Shown: piece by piece, positions 24,003 through 37,470 of the stretch | Numbering within the stretch: the stretch's first letter is position 1 | Layout of the letters: the number at the start of each line of letters is the position of its first letter | Assembly (NCBI GenBank): GCA_001599715.1 | Contig: BCHU01000001.1 | Location: 1,411,634-1,475,633, forward strand | Direction of reading: 5' to 3' | Source of the DNA: Phaeotremella fagi | Lineage: Eukaryota > Basidiomycota > Tremellomycetes > Tremellales > Phaeotremellaceae | Length of the DNA stretch: 64,000 nucleotides | Position numbers and translations under genes: made by a program | Notes under the pieces: model-generated | What the model was told of the DNA's origin: nothing | The model's database searches: none | What the model saw: only the letters and a program-made list of their open reading frames with translations

Positions 24003-27000
24003 ATGCAGGCGACTCCAGAGACACTCAACCTCCTCTCAAAATATCTATCAGAATCTCTCTCACCCGATCCACCAATTCGAAGAGCAGCAGAAGATTCCTT
24101 GAGACAGGCCGAAGCTCAACCAGGTTTCTTACTTCTAGTTCTGGCTTTGGTTAAAGAAGATGGGGCTGGGATGGTAGTTAGACAAGCTGCTGCTCTTTAT
24201 TTCAAGAATACGGTCAAGAGATTATGGTCCGGTGAAGAGGTATGTTTAATCTTCTCCACGACGATTTCACCTTGTTTTCCGTAATGCGACATGATGTGTT
24301 TGTTGAGCTATTTTCTGATGTTGGTCATTTTAGGAAACTCAAATCACTCCTGAGGATCGAACTGCAATTAAAGCTCAACTTGTCCCTATTATGATCGCTC
24401 TTGGTACACCTGCAACAGCTAAGCTGCAATCTCAAATCGGTGAGGGTTTGTCAACCGTTGCTTCGTTAGATTTTCCCGATGAATGGGAGGGGTTGTGTGA
24501 TGTAAGTGATAGTTCTCAGACACACCATTCTTGCTTTCGAGAGTGTGACTTATCTTATCTTAATCTTACTTTTCAAAATAGGAACTGGTCAACAGTTTGT
24601 CTCCAGATAATTTCGTCATCAACAACGGTGTTCTAGCAACAGCTCATTCTATTTTTAAAAGGTGTGTAACTATCAACTCTACAAAGATTCCTCTTTACTA
24701 ACGGACTCCCAGATGGAGATCCCAATTCCGTACAGACAAATTGTATTCAGAAATCAATTTCGTCCTCGCCCGATTCTGTCAACCCTATTTCCAACTTTTC
24801 CAACATGTCGATAAACTACTATCCACGCCGCCTTCCCAACCTCTCCCCCCAAATGCCAGCCTACCATTACTCGCCCAATCCTTAGTTCTTCTACTTCAGT
24901 TATTCCATGATCTCTCTTCACAGGATCTACCTCCTTTCTTCGAGGAAAACATGAATTCCTTCATGGGTGATCCAAGCGGTACAGGAACTGAAGGGTGGTT
25001 GAGGAAATATCTTTCGTGGGAGAGAGCAGAACTGAAGGGTGATGTGAGTAGTTGATCAATTTGGAAATCGGGTAACCATACTAATTTTTTTTAGGACGAT
25101 GATGAAGCTCCAGGTCCAATTCAGAAAATTCGGTCATCGATATGTGAAATTGCAGAATTATATGCTCAAAAATATTTAGACGCTTTCCCTCAATTAGGTT
25201 TATTTGTTAGCGGTGTTTGGACGATGTTAACGACGGTTGGTCCCGGTACCAGAGAGGATGTGGTGAGTCATCTACCGATTGACATAACTCTACCCAAATA
25301 GCTGACCAATTGCAGTTGGTCTCGAGAGCATTACGATTCCTTTCGGTTGTAGTCAAAATGGGAAGTCATCGAGACATGTTTTCATCTTCAGAAACTTTGA
25401 CTGCTTTCTGCGAAAAGATCATCTTACCTAATATGACTTTGAGACGTGGGTGTTCTCTGATTTCACCAGGTGTCAGATACGATGACTGACCATCGTCCAG
25501 AACACGAGGAGGAGATGTTTGAGGATGATCCCATAGAGTTTATCCGACTTGATCTCGAACCCTCTACCGGTGAGTTCTACGGTGTGTGTCTGATGAATGT
25601 GAACTGAAGCCCTCTGTAGAAAGTGATACTCGACGACAAGCAGCTACAGAATTCACACGAGCATTGATGGCCAACTTTGAACATGAAGTTACGAACATTG
25701 TTCAAGGGTACATCACCGCTTTCTTACAGGATTATAGCACGAACCCAGTTGAGAAATGGAAGAGCAAGGATACGGCCATCTATCTTTTAACCTCAATTGC
25801 ATCTAGAGGGTCCACTGTTCAGGTAAGCCATTGTCAGTACGATAAGAGCAAAGCTTACGAGAACATAGCTTGGAGTTACTTCAACCAATGTTTTGGTTGA
25901 TGTTGTCCAATTCTTTGGTCAAAACGTCTTTGGTGACCTTCAAGCCCCCCCTGGATCAGTTCATCCTATTCTCACTGTAGATGCCATTAAATTCTTATAT
26001 ACTTTCAGAAATCAAGTCAGTAGATCTTGGTTCGACTTACAGTCCTATTACTGATCTCTCGTAGCTTACAAAAGAACAACTCGTCTCGGTACTTCCCCTA
26101 TTAGTCCAACATCTCAATTCCGATAACTTCGTCATCTACTCTTATGCCGCCATTACGATCGAGAGAATCCTGTTCATTAAAGTTGACAGGCAGCCTCAGT
26201 GAGTTTCCTTAACGATACGGTTTATGGCAGACAAACTAATTTGTTATAGGTTCACACAAGCAGACGTTCGACCGTTTGCAGAAAACATTCTCATGGCATT
26301 GTTTACGAAGATAGAACAAGGTGGAACACCAGAGAAGATCTCAGAAAATGATTATTTGATGAAATGTCAGTCAGGCAGAGTTTTTAGAGTTTTCAACTGA
26401 TCGTTCATTCTAGGCGCTATGAGAGTAATCATCACTGCTCGACAAAGCTTGACCCCTGTTTACGAAGGAGTTTTGAATCGCCTGGTTAATATCTTGGGCG
26501 AGATCAGTAAAAACCCAAGTAATCCCAAATTCAACCAGTATTGTTTTGAGAGTGTTTCGGCTTTGATCAGGTGAGTTTCTAAGTTGCTACTTACATCACT
26601 GCTTATTCAATCGCTTTTAGATTTGTTTCAGAAAAAACGCCAACTGCATTACCTGTCTTTGAAAAAGCTATCTTTGGCCCTGCTGAAGTCATTTTGGCTC
26701 AAGACGTTACTGGTAGGTTCATGTGCTAGATTCCAAGCATGCTGTTCATTGATATATCAATTGCTCCTCAGAATTTATCCCTTACATCTTCCAAATCCTC
26801 GCTCAACTACTGGAATTACACAGTCCTACTGATTTGCCCAATGAATACCAAGCTCTACTGGCACCATTACTTTCAGCAGGATTATGGGAACAACGTGGAA
26901 ATATACCACCATTGGCTCGTATCTGGAAAGCACTCCTCATGCGTGGTGCACCACTCATCGTCGCCAACAACCAAGTTCAAGCTCTATTGGGTATCTTCCA

Positions 27001-27929
27001 AAGATTAATAGGAAGCAGAGTCAACGATATCTACGCTTTTGAGCTCATACAGGCAATGTTCGAATTCCTCCCTATGTGAGTTTCCAATTTGACTTGCTGT
27101 GTGAGGTGTTCTGATCGAAGCACAGAGATATAATGCGACCGTTCTTACAAACAATCTTCCTTTTACTCCTGAACCGACTCCAAAACAGGCCACCAGCCCA
27201 ATTTAATCAATCTTTCGTCTATTGCTTTACCTTCTTGTGTGCGATAGATTCTGTTGGACCTGATGATATCATTACAACATTGGATGGTATTCAACCTGGG
27301 TAAGCTTCTAGGAGTTTGAGGATAATCAAAAGCTTATCATTGCCTTTACAGACTCTTCGGCAACCTTCTGAAAGGTGTTGTTTTACCAAATACCCAAAAG
27401 GTGTCTGTGAAAAGTAGAAAAGTCGTTGCCGTGGGATTGACAAAATTATTAACCAAAAGTGATGGAATCCTCACTCCAGCTGCGAATACTTTCTGGTATG
27501 TCTTTGAAAAAATGTTCTACGACTTTCATTAATTTATTTGCTCAGGGTACCAATCTTCCTCGCTCTTCTTGATCTCTTCACTCTTCCACAAGATATAACG
27601 TATTCCGCAGAAAACAGTGAAGATCTTATATCGCTTGACCCAGAGGAAGCAGGATTCCAAAGTTCATTCTCGAGATTGGGAGCGTCAGAGAAAAGTGTCC
27701 ATGATCCAGTTAGCGCTATTGGTGATGAAAAGAAATTCGCCAGTATGGAATTAGCTAGAAGGAGTCAGGCAAAACCGGGTGTAGTGAGTCATAGAAGTTT
27801 ATGGATGTGTGATTTGACTAACAATGAAAACAGTTTACATCTTTGATTAATCAAGCTCAAACTGCTGAACCCGCTACTGTTGAAAAATTCTTGACATACA
27901 TGAATTCCAACGGGGATAGAATCGTTTAG
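24003..27929 (+). CDS. CSE1: Exportin Cse1/CAS (importin-alpha re-exporter)
   Basis: Nuclear export receptor that returns importin-alpha to the cytoplasm with Ran-GTP, of the importin-beta HEAT-repeat superfamily. The N-terminus starts MQATPETLNLLSKYLSESL and continues as an importin-beta N-terminal domain (PIRRAAEDSLRQAE ... VRQAAALYFKNTVKRLW). The next exons give DFPDEWEGL and NNGVLATAHSIFKRWR, typical of Cse1. The signature EEEMFEDDPIEFIRLDLE is formed across an intron near 25440-25500. The C-terminus follows through SVKSRKVVAVGLTKLL to TYMNSNGDRIV at 27929. The gene has about a dozen short introns, so no single frame covers more than a few hundred bases. ATG 24003 is the first Met and gives the expected family start. 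Confidence 0.95.
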
Positions 27930-28185
27930 AGCGATATGAATTATAAAATTATCGAGTATCTCGATACATACGTAACGAAACAATGCATGCATATACAATA
28001 TACACACTGTGTTCATTATCACAAGCCGAAAAATAATAATATTAAAAGGAATAAGTCGTAACAGCTATGGTATTTCAAAACATACGGGAATACAGTACAT
28101 GGATTACTAACGAAACAAGAAAGTTGAAACCGACCGAAATAAAGTAATACATTAGACGAAGGGGATTTGATAATGTCCATAAAGC

Positions 28186-31184
28186 TTAAATATAATAACG
28201 TTTCCGAGGGGGTCGATTCCTGTTTCCACTATATCAATGAAGGTCAGCGTAGATAGAAGAAAATTAGGTTGAGAAGAACTTACACAGTCGCCCCGGGACC
28301 TTTACTGATATCGATAGCGAAACGACAAAGTAGGATTATAGTCCATTCAATGTAATCTGCCAAGATCGCTATCAAACAGATCAAATCATGGACCAATCTA
28401 CCTGGTATAGTCTGTAGATTATCATCTTCTATCTTGATAACGATCGAAGTTTCCAATTTCGTTGTCGGGGATCTGGAATGAGAACGTGTAGGTGAAATCC
28501 GTTTTATACCTTGTGAACTTAATCTACGATGGGCGAGGGCTATCGGTCTTTGATCTTTATACGCTCGAAGAGCTAGCGAGTGATACGGTGATGAGGTGTT
28601 GGAATTTGAATTTGTATGACCTAAATCTTTTAGATCAGGTAATTCGAATCTTTCAGGAACTTCGTTCAACTTTGTTGATTCGTTTGGTGCCCAAGATCCC
28701 AGACTGGGATGTTGATCGTGTCTCGAATGATAAGTAGAGCCTCTTTTCGAAATTTGTTGACTAGCCTCCAAAGACTTTGGAAGCCATTTCGCTGAAAGGA
28801 CCGCATCGCTAGTCGAGGCTCTATTCATTATCGCAGGTCTGGTGGCCTGTGGACTTTGTGAGAACCTAATGCGTTTGGATGTCGCACTGCTCTCCAACAG
28901 ATTCAATGACGTGGATCGCCCTGTTGAAGGACGGTATTTCCTGGATGAGCCAGCTGCTGTTTGGAAGATTGACGTTGGTGATAAAACATTAGCCAATGAC
29001 GATAAAGCAGCGGATACTTTGGCTGGTATCGGTCGAGGGATTTGGAATGGGTGTGACGAATCTGAATCGTATTCTGAGTCCGAGGACGACGAAGAAGTCT
29101 GTCTTCGTGTATAAAAATCATCTCTTTTTGGCGTTAAAACCAATCTCGAACGCGGATTGGAACGAATGGAAGAGTTTGTGCGAGTCATCATCAAGCTGAC
29201 TCCCTCGATATCTTTTTCCCCGGGATCATCGATCTCGCTACCAAGTTCGCTGCCAAGTGTTCTGGCGACATCACGAGTACTGCCGCTGGGGGTGTGTATC
29301 AGACCAAGACTTGAGGACATGAAATGACGCATGCTCGCCATACGAGATCCAATTGATGCAAAAGCTGGACTGATGCTACCAGTGGGCGAAAGGGGGTTTG
29401 ATTTTGGATACACGGAGTCTGGTGATTCGGGGATGGATGCTCGTTGTCCAGTCGACTTCAGCATATTTTCGTTAGGTGAGGTTATTGCAGAAACCATTGA
29501 AGCGATTGATGAAGACATTGTCAGACCAGTAGACGAGCTGTGGGATTGTGTTGTATTTGGGAAGAAGGTTGTTTGACTATGCGAGGGAGTGATAGATCGA
29601 GAATCTACCTTTTGAACTTTCTTGCCTTTCCTCAATGACCCAATTGTGTGCGATGAGTTGGAGAGGGTAGACAGAAGAAGTAATTTCCTTTTTCCTCCTT
29701 CTAGACCTTGGGATCTGATTGAATCCTCCTTAAAAGCCACTCGAGGGGATTCCATTGCCGAAAGGTCATTTGCCCTTTCGTTTTCAAAGTTGGGTCTTGC
29801 GTAATTACCAAAATAAGCAGTGGTAGAACGCTGTTGCGACTCCAAATACGATCCAGCTCGGTGTCGAGATGGTCCAGCTTCCTGTACCGGGAATTCTGGG
29901 AAACTCGTGGATCCCCAGCCTAGATTCTGCGGAGACTCGTTTTTGAAAGTGGGGTTGTTAAGTGATCGACTCAGTTGTTTGTTTTGTTTATGGCGCTCAA
30001 CGTCCGGAACCACTGTAGCTGCCTGCGATCTTGATGAAGTGATAGCTGCGAATTTGGTAGTTTGAATCTCTTCAGCCATTCTGCGTTCAGCTTCCTCGTA
30101 CTCTTTTCGAAGTTTGTCCATCTCTTTCTTCAGACGAGCGGCCGCCTTTCTTTGAGCTTCTTCACTATCTTTAGCTTCCGTCAGAGCAGTCTCCAATTGA
30201 ACAATCTTCTCATCCGACTCCTGTTGTTGCATTTTTGACAGTCGTAGATGGAAAGGTGACGATATGGATGTTCCACGGGATGAATGAGATAGGCGACTAC
30301 GGTGAGTCCTCCTTGCTGGTGAAAATCGTATAGATTTAGCTGGTGATGATTGGTTTGAAGGGGACGCAATGGGTTGAAGTCTTTCGGGATGGCTGATGAC
30401 AGACGTTACAAGAGCAGCCTCGTGCTGTTCAAGAGCCCCTGTAGCTATTTTAGCAGCCACCAGCAGTTCTGAATAATGTTAGTTCATGTTCTCTTTTGAG
30501 CAGTGAGGACTCACCTTTATCTCGTTGCCTAAGTGCTCGTTTCATCGCCTTCACTTTGTTCCGTAGGCGACCTTCGCTCATTTCTGCTTCACTCTCATTC
30601 GAACTGTCACATTCATCCTCAGTCTCCCATAGATCAACTTCTAGACCTAAAGACTTCGCTGCCTCGGTCGCCCTACGTTTGCGAAGTTGTTCATCTACCG
30701 ACAAACTGATATTCTGCGCTGATACTGATGAAGACATTCCTGCAGGTGCACCACGTTGAGAGGATGTCGGAAGTTTTAAAGGTGAAGGAAGTTCTGAGCC
30801 GTACGGTGGTGGTGGAGAAGGTTCTGCGTCCTCTAGCCTTGAAACAGAGGTTGACGAGAAAGAGGTTTTGATAGCTTTCTTGCTGGAAGAGTTTGCAGAT
30901 CGAGAGCCGTTTCCATCCAAAACCAAGCTGACATCGCCAATCTCCGAAGGACTTGCAGGTATACGACTAAGTTGTGCGAGACGTGTTACTCCTTTCTTTC
31001 TTAATGGCGAACGAGTTGGAGAAGATATCGATAGACTGGAGGTAGAAGAGAACGTTGAATGAATTTTTCGAGATTCGTTATCGTCGCGGGAACTCGATAA
31101 GGAGCGTGGGAAAGGACCTTTAGATCGATTGACCGAACCTGGAGGACGAGGTCGACGATTAGCTGGAGTTGGTGTGTACATCAT
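28186..31184 (-). CDS. Unrecognised coiled-coil protein with hydrophobic C-terminus
   Basis: Family not recognised. Exons 31184-30515, 30468-28284 and 28228-28186 give 965 residues. The first third is Ser/Pro/Arg-rich and disordered (MMYTPTPANRRPRPPGSVNR). A coiled coil spans intron 1 (NKVKAMKRALRQRDK joined to ELLVAAKIATGALEQHE), and a stronger one follows at about residues 300-370 (Glu/Lys-rich, KLRKEYEEAERRMAEEI). A long Ser/Thr/Pro linker with many potential phosphosites leads to a ~25-residue hydrophobic stretch near the end (LICLIAILADYIEWTIILLC) and a basic tail (GNRNRPPRKRYYI). This suggests a tail-anchored or membrane-associated cytoskeletal, spindle-pole or nuclear-envelope protein. 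That is inference from architecture only. Confidence 0.75.
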
Positions 31185-32832
31185 CTTGATATTTGGGAGA
31201 TGAGTCTCCCAGGTTATAGGTGCTCCTCAATAAGATGGACTAGTTCAAGTTTTATCGAGATATATCTGTATTTGTTTGAAATTTTGATTCGGGCCAGACA
31301 AGCGAAGAGTTGTTTCGGACTTGTTTTGAAGCGAACAAAGGCGATAAGGATGTGGTTCAATACAACTCTAAGCCACTGGATATCTGCATGTTGTTGATCT
31401 AGTGTGGTTGAGATAAGAAACTGAGGTGTCGTTGTTTGTTGAGACTAGGTCAGGTTGCTGTGATTATTGATAAGAGCGGAAAGATAAAGTTGTCGAAAGA
31501 AATAATTTTGTTTTCGAGGGCAAAAAACCACGTTGTGATAAGTACCGATCGGTGTAAACAAACCCTGGGTTCTTATCAAGGATCGTCGAGTGTGCGAGTT
31601 CACACCAGGTTAAGTTAAGCGTGGGAAATTTATATTGAAAATGTCGAAATCGATATAGAAACGAAAATAAAAAAAGGATTTATCGAATGGTGGTTGATGG
31701 TCCGTGCGCAAAAGTCAGTCGCGCAGGTGTGGTTATTTATGTTGTTGACAATTCGATTGTTGTTGACACGATGATTTCTCTATGATCTTCGATGTTTTTC
31801 ATTTGCCACCCAGACCTCTGCTCTGGTACGTACGTTCTTACCAAGATCTCGTCAAGAATAAGTTACCATTCAGTTGTACGTAACCTTGACTGAGCTTTCG
31901 AAAAATACAACTGGCAGTTTGGCTGTCTGTCGCTTGCCGATTACTCTTTATCGACAGCGTCCGATCAGAATCCAAGCAAGTCAGTTTTTAGTTTGTTGCT
32001 GAAATTTAGCATGATGATAACGGTAACAATAATTGAGATTCGTCATTCTTGGAACGTACATAGGGTTTGATTAGGCTGAGTGGTAGGCAGGAATTATTCC
32101 CATCCCACGGGGTTGTGGAGAACGATAAAGTGTTTGTGGACGCGTTTGGTTTTGGTGGCAAAAAACAATGTAGCAATGTTTTGACTTTGAAGCAGACTGG
32201 TCTCTTCGCAGAAGATCGAATGAAGCATTGGAAAAAAGGAAGAAACTCTATATCTTAACAAGAATTGGTTGCAGCCTCTTCTAGGCTGTCCTGAATATTT
32301 CGAACGAACACATTTACAGGGCCATTGGCTGCAGGACGATAGCTTGTGTGTCGCCTGGAGGTGAATTTTCAGCTTCATTGTACCGTAATATCGATTCAGA
32401 TAAACAACAGTCGGGAAACCCAAGATCCTCTGGGAAATGAAGATCATTGAACAGGCATTGGGTCTTCTTGGGTCCACAAAAGGTCGAGGACCATTTGCCT
32501 TGTGTTCAACATCAACAGTAACCCTACAGGCTGAGATATTCCTCACTGGAACCACCTGAACGTCTTTCCCCATAAAAGTCAAGCTCTCCTTCTCATTTCA
32601 TCAGGCCAATTCAAGTTCTAATAGCTATCTCGCCATCGTCAGCTCTCAAGTCACTGATCACTGTACAAGTTCGAGTACTGTAGCCGACGCAAAGTCCAAC
32701 GCAAAGCCGCAGTCGTCATTTGCCACGTGGTTTCCGTAAACCTAATTAGCACAAACAACATAACTTAACCGTACGACAATAAGATACGCAACATCTGAGA
32801 AGTGTTTTCGTATACTTTCACAACTATTCAGC
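31185..32832. other. Long intergenic region between divergent genes
   Basis: 1648 bp separate the starts at 31184 (minus) and 32833 (plus). The largest open frame (32094-32582, minus) has unremarkable composition and no splice support. The region is AT-rich in parts and may hold long leaders or a non-coding RNA; none can be shown. Confidence 0.5.
32724..32729. promoter_or_regulatory. CACGTG E-box upstream of the ArAE/FUSC gene
   Basis: Palindromic CACGTG 104 bp before the start codon at 32833. It matches sites of fungal bHLH factors such as Cbf1 or Pho4. One hexamer is weak evidence. Confidence 0.25.
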
Positions 32833-35800
32833 ATGTCAACTTCCTCACCACCTCAGATGGGGGCGGCATCATCCAACAGTCCATCTGATTCTGCGACAGT
32901 TCATAACGGAGCTACTACTTCAACTCAAAATGATGTTACCTCAACTTCAAATGTACAACAGAGTAAGGAGAGTGAGAAGAAAACTTTGTCAACAAGATTG
33001 AAGTCGAAACTCCCACCATGGTTTACAAGTGCTTTAAAGGATAAAAGGAAATGGAAGACATACATCAGATGTCTCATAGCAACGTTCGCTACGTTGGTGG
33101 TATTGTTATGTCAAGCTTGTGAGTGAAGCTGTCTAAGGAAAGATTATCCTAACTATCATCAGCTTTGGATGTTCTTGGTCAAGCAGCATTCTTTGGTTTG
33201 ATCTGTTCAGCGATCCTTCCACCAAGTATGGCGTTAAGTATGTTCATGTTTGCGTTAGCGACGATGGTGTTTGGAATGTTGTTTGGTTGGGCGTGGGGTG
33301 CGGCTGCAATGGCTGCTGCTTTGAGGGCTAGAAGTCAGGTGTTATTGGCTCAACAAGTTCAAACAGCTAAAGCTGGGTGAGTTTGAATGTCATCTGCAAA
33401 ATGTACCTAAACGATGAACCAGATACAATCCCAATGCCAATATCGACGCTCAGTGCAAGTTTTGTTCTTCCATCACTTGAAGTAGATTAGCTAACATCTC
33501 CCATAGACCAAGCGTCCATTTTTGAAGGTGCTTTCCTTGATCCTGCCTCTTCTGCAGTTTATGGTGTTTTCTTGTTTATTGGGTGTTATGGTCTTGGTTT
33601 TATGAGAGCAACTCGACCAAAACTGTGAGTTGAGAAGTGATCCGCCGGTATTGATGATTTTCAGGACCATCGCGGCGTTGTTTGCTACAATCATTCTTGA
33701 TCGTGAGTCTTTCTTTTTGGATAGATGCGCCTGTCTAACATGTCCAGTGATGTGCTCTTTTGGACCGCTATTCCCAATCGCGGAATACACACTTGCTGTA
33801 TATTGCAATCGTCTGTAACGTGGTTACCACTGACCAAACCACAGCGTCAACTCATCATCCCAGCAGCAGTCTACATAGGAATCGGTTTCGCTTGCACTCT
33901 CCTATTCTTCCCTCAATCCCTTCATTCAATCGTGCTTGATGGGACGATCAAAGCTGGTTTAACTCCAGTGCTATCCCTTCTCACTATGCAAGAGGATATC
34001 TTGAACGCCAATCCCGAGGATCATGATCGATGGACAGAACTTGCCACCAAGGTTTATGACACTCGTACAGCACATGTCGCCGCGACTGCTGGTGTGGAAG
34101 GTATGGTTGGACTCCTTCAGCTAGAAGTTAGCAGGGGTAGAATGGGTCCAAAGGATCTTGCCAGGATCTTTGAGAAGGGGAAAGAATTAAGTTCCAGATC
34201 ATATGGATTGGGCAGTTTTGCTGTGAGTCAGATCTGTTTTGAAGAAAGATTTCAACTCATCCAAAATCCACAGATTATGATCGAAGAACGTCACCAATCC
34301 AGTAAAGCCGATTCGACGACCCCTCTTTCGCACCCAGCCATCCGCGCCGATAATATTTTTGCAGAGATGACAAAACCTCAAAAACCTGGTCGTAATCTAC
34401 ACGAAATCATGCCATTATTAGCGGAGGCTACGAAAGAGCTTCGAGAAGCTTCAGCCAAAGGCTTAGGCGATGCCATCAAATATCTAGATGAAGTCAACCA
34501 CACGCGATGGCGCAAAATCCCAGAAAGCTCTCCAACTATTGAAAGTCGAATCGCTAATCTTGAAGCGCTCAAATCAGCACTCGTGACGTTTAGAAACACT
34601 AAACATTCCGAGATTCTTGGGCCTTTCGAAGATTTATTTGACAAAGCGTCAGGAAAGCTTATTGTCGAACATCATCAACATTCGGTTGCAGGTTCTATCA
34701 GAGGGTTGTTCAGATGTTACGTGTTCAGTGCCAATCTCATTGCTTACGTATTGGTGTTGATCGAATACCTCGAATTATTGATTGAAATTGAGAAGGCGAA
34801 TCCAAAAAACAAATTTCAATTCCCTACGGCTTTCACCAAAATGCTTGCTAAGGCTGCAAACGATAGTGAAGGTGTTGGAAATCCTCTTGACATGGGTGCA
34901 TCAGACGGTGTGGAAAGCGTGCACAGCAGTTCGGAGACTTTAGTAGATGGGGTAAGCAATCCTAAAGAGAGTTCCAAAACCAGAGTAGCTAAGACCTATG
35001 GTAAGCAAATCTTTTCGTTCTCGATCCTCAGTCCAGTCAAAATTGACTCACTATGATTCGATAGGTAAAGACCCGGACGCTGAAGATCCTAACAACGGAT
35101 TCCAACGATTCGGTCGTAAATTACGCAAACTGTGGAAAGGTCTGTCATCGCCTCAAGGTATTTTTGCTTTGAAGTACGGTCTTGTTTCAATAGCTCTCTG
35201 GATTCCTGCAGTTTGCCCAACGTCGGCCTACTTTGTGTGAGTCGATTTAATTACGATATGGTCGAGGCTAACTCGTATACGACAGGTATACCAACAGGTG
35301 AGTAAAACTTATGTCGGCGATTTGACAACGTATCAAGGGGTTTGTGGGCTTTGATTATGGTGAGTGGAACATTGGAGGAGGGATATCTCGGCTGATTGTG
35401 TTCAGTCTCAAACAGGATTGGGCGTCTTTACTGGCGAGCAGATTGGCTCTTTCATCACTAGAATGGTGAGTTAATTTCCAATACCGTGGTCTCCGATTGA
35501 CATAAATCAGTCTGGTACCATTGCTGGTTTGGTCTTGGGCATGCTTGCTTGGTAAGAATTGTTCTTAAGACATTCGTAAAATGATTGACCCCTTGCAACA
35601 GGTACATCGGTTCTGGCTCCGGTGATGGAAATCCTTATGGAGTAGCAGCGGCAACCGTGAGTCTCTCAGCTCAGATGATGAATGTGGAGTCTAAATCGTT
35701 CAAGATGGTCATCTTCGCGCCTTTTCTATATATTCGAACGGTAGCCCCTGTCCAAGCCATGGTGTTTTGGTTGATGACTGCAGTTACTATTATGGTGAGT

Positions 35801-37097
35801 TCTCGTCTTCAGACGCCTTTACTGATATCAACAGTTCATTGTCGGCTATTCATGGGTTGATTCTCATACGATCCAAACCGCCAATCAAGGAGTCGGTGCT
35901 CCTCTTGCAGGTAGACGTGCGCTCCTGGTCATTATTGGTATGTACAATCACCGACCCTTACGCTATCGTTGTTGACGACCATGAATGAAGGTTTCGCTGC
36001 TGGGTTCATTATCATGATCTTCCCCAAACCCGTCTCAGCAAAACTTCTAGTTCGTCGACTGTTCGCGAGAAATATCGCTGAGATCGGAGATCTTTATGGT
36101 AAAGAGGTCACTTCATTTGAGTTGGAAATGGATAGTACTGAAGAAAGTAAGAACAAGGTGCTGGATGTCAAAGAGAGACAAGGAAGATATCGAGCTCAAT
36201 TCTTCAAAATCTTCGTGAGTGGTGGTGTTCTGACTTGATATTTTGGTGTATGCTGATGTATGCTCCAGGGACGCTTGCAAACTATGCAACAACAGATGGC
36301 GTTTGCTGGGTAAGTCTGTTTGTGTTGTCATGAGGATCCACTTTTGGCTGACAATTTTCAGAGCTGAACCTGGATTTCGGTAGGTTTGACGTGTAAAGAT
36401 ATGCCCGGATGTTGACTTTTCTCAGTGGTCCTTGGCCTGCTGCCAAATACGAACATTTATGGAAAATCCAGATTCAAATTCTTTCAGCTTCAGCTATTCT
36501 ATCCGGTGCCTACGCTCGACTAGAACCATCTTGGTGCAAACATTTTGCTGAAAAGCTGGATCTAATGCATCCTGCTTTTGTGAGTCTGCATTTCTGGATA
36601 CACCGACTGACATTGCTCAGGTTGCAGACTGTTTGGCTCTTTTCGAACTCTTGCATTATGCTCTTCGAAATGGAACACCCCTTCCACCTACCATGCCAAT
36701 ATTCGAGAGACTAGCATACCATCGATTGAATTCTTCGAGAACCCCTAGACTCTCCACTTCTGTCGGCGCTAGACCTAGAAGGGATAGTAAAAGCGTTGAG
36801 AAGGCTTTCTCGCCACCAGAAGAGGACGATCTAGAAGTTCAAGCCGTTGACGACGTTTTGACTTGGGCCAATTGTCAGGTGAGTGGTCGTCGCACTAACT
36901 TCCATTGAAGATTGATGCTGACATTCGCTAAGGACGAACAAATGGCTTTCTTTGCAACAGCAACTGTAGCTTTAGCACACGTTACCAACGGACTGAACGA
37001 CTTGCATAGAGTCGTAGTAAGTCTGGTAGGTGAGAAAGAATTGGAGGGTTTCGATAGGGCACAAGAGATTTGGGCAAGGGGAGATTTGGATGTCTGA
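32833..37097 (+). CDS. Multi-pass membrane transporter, ArAE/FUSC (aromatic acid exporter-like) family
   Basis: Fungal protein of the type with an ER-transporter-like six-helix N-terminal domain (ArAE_2_N), a second FUSC-like membrane block and a C-terminal cytosolic region (DUF2421-like; brefeldin-sensitivity-related). The N-terminus is a Ser/Thr-rich 60-residue leader, then KWKTYIRCLIATFATLVVLLCQA and SMALSMFMFALATMVFGMLF. Soluble helical sequence is encoded at 33960-35050. A second hydrophobic block lies at about 35160-36010 (GVFTGEQIGSFITRM and neighbours), and the cytosolic C-terminus ends EIWARGDLDV. The gene has many introns; that at 34223-34273 is 51 nt, stop-free and in frame, so GSFA joins IMIEERHQSS. 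Substrate unknown; export of organic anions is a family-level expectation. Confidence 0.85.
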
Positions 37098-37470
37098 TTG
37101 AGTCTTGTACAATAAGATAATCGCAGCTGTCACGAACGTTCATGTAACATATATTTAGTACGCCGAGAGAAACGGAGGTGAAAACACCACAGTCAGGCAC
37201 TATCACATGTCCACTAATTGTGGGAATCATTGACGTCATGCCGTATATTAACGAAAAATTTAAAGGTTTTTTCCAGCTGCGTGCTTTGCAACCCTGTTTA
37301 TGACGAGAAATGTCATACTTAGACTTATTTGGACCAGAACTTTATCAATACCTTCATTGCATTGAGATTGATAGAATAAACTGTCAAATTCGCGTACCTG
37401 CGCAGCTGTCCACTCAGGAAATCCCACCGCTATTTTCCATGCTCAGAAACTCGATTGGAAAGTGAACAAA
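37098..37470. other. Intergenic region
   Basis: These 373 bp are the 3' flank of the ArAE/FUSC gene and the promoter of the Prm10-like gene. No clear motif. Confidence 0.5.

Noticed and set aside
28492..30069. Series of plus-strand open frames
   Set aside because: They are antisense to the long Ser/Pro-rich exon of the coiled-coil gene, whose composition leaves few stops on the other strand.
32094..32582. 162-codon open frame on the minus strand
   Set aside because: No domain or signal peptide, irregular composition, no supporting splice sites; it lies in a promoter gap.
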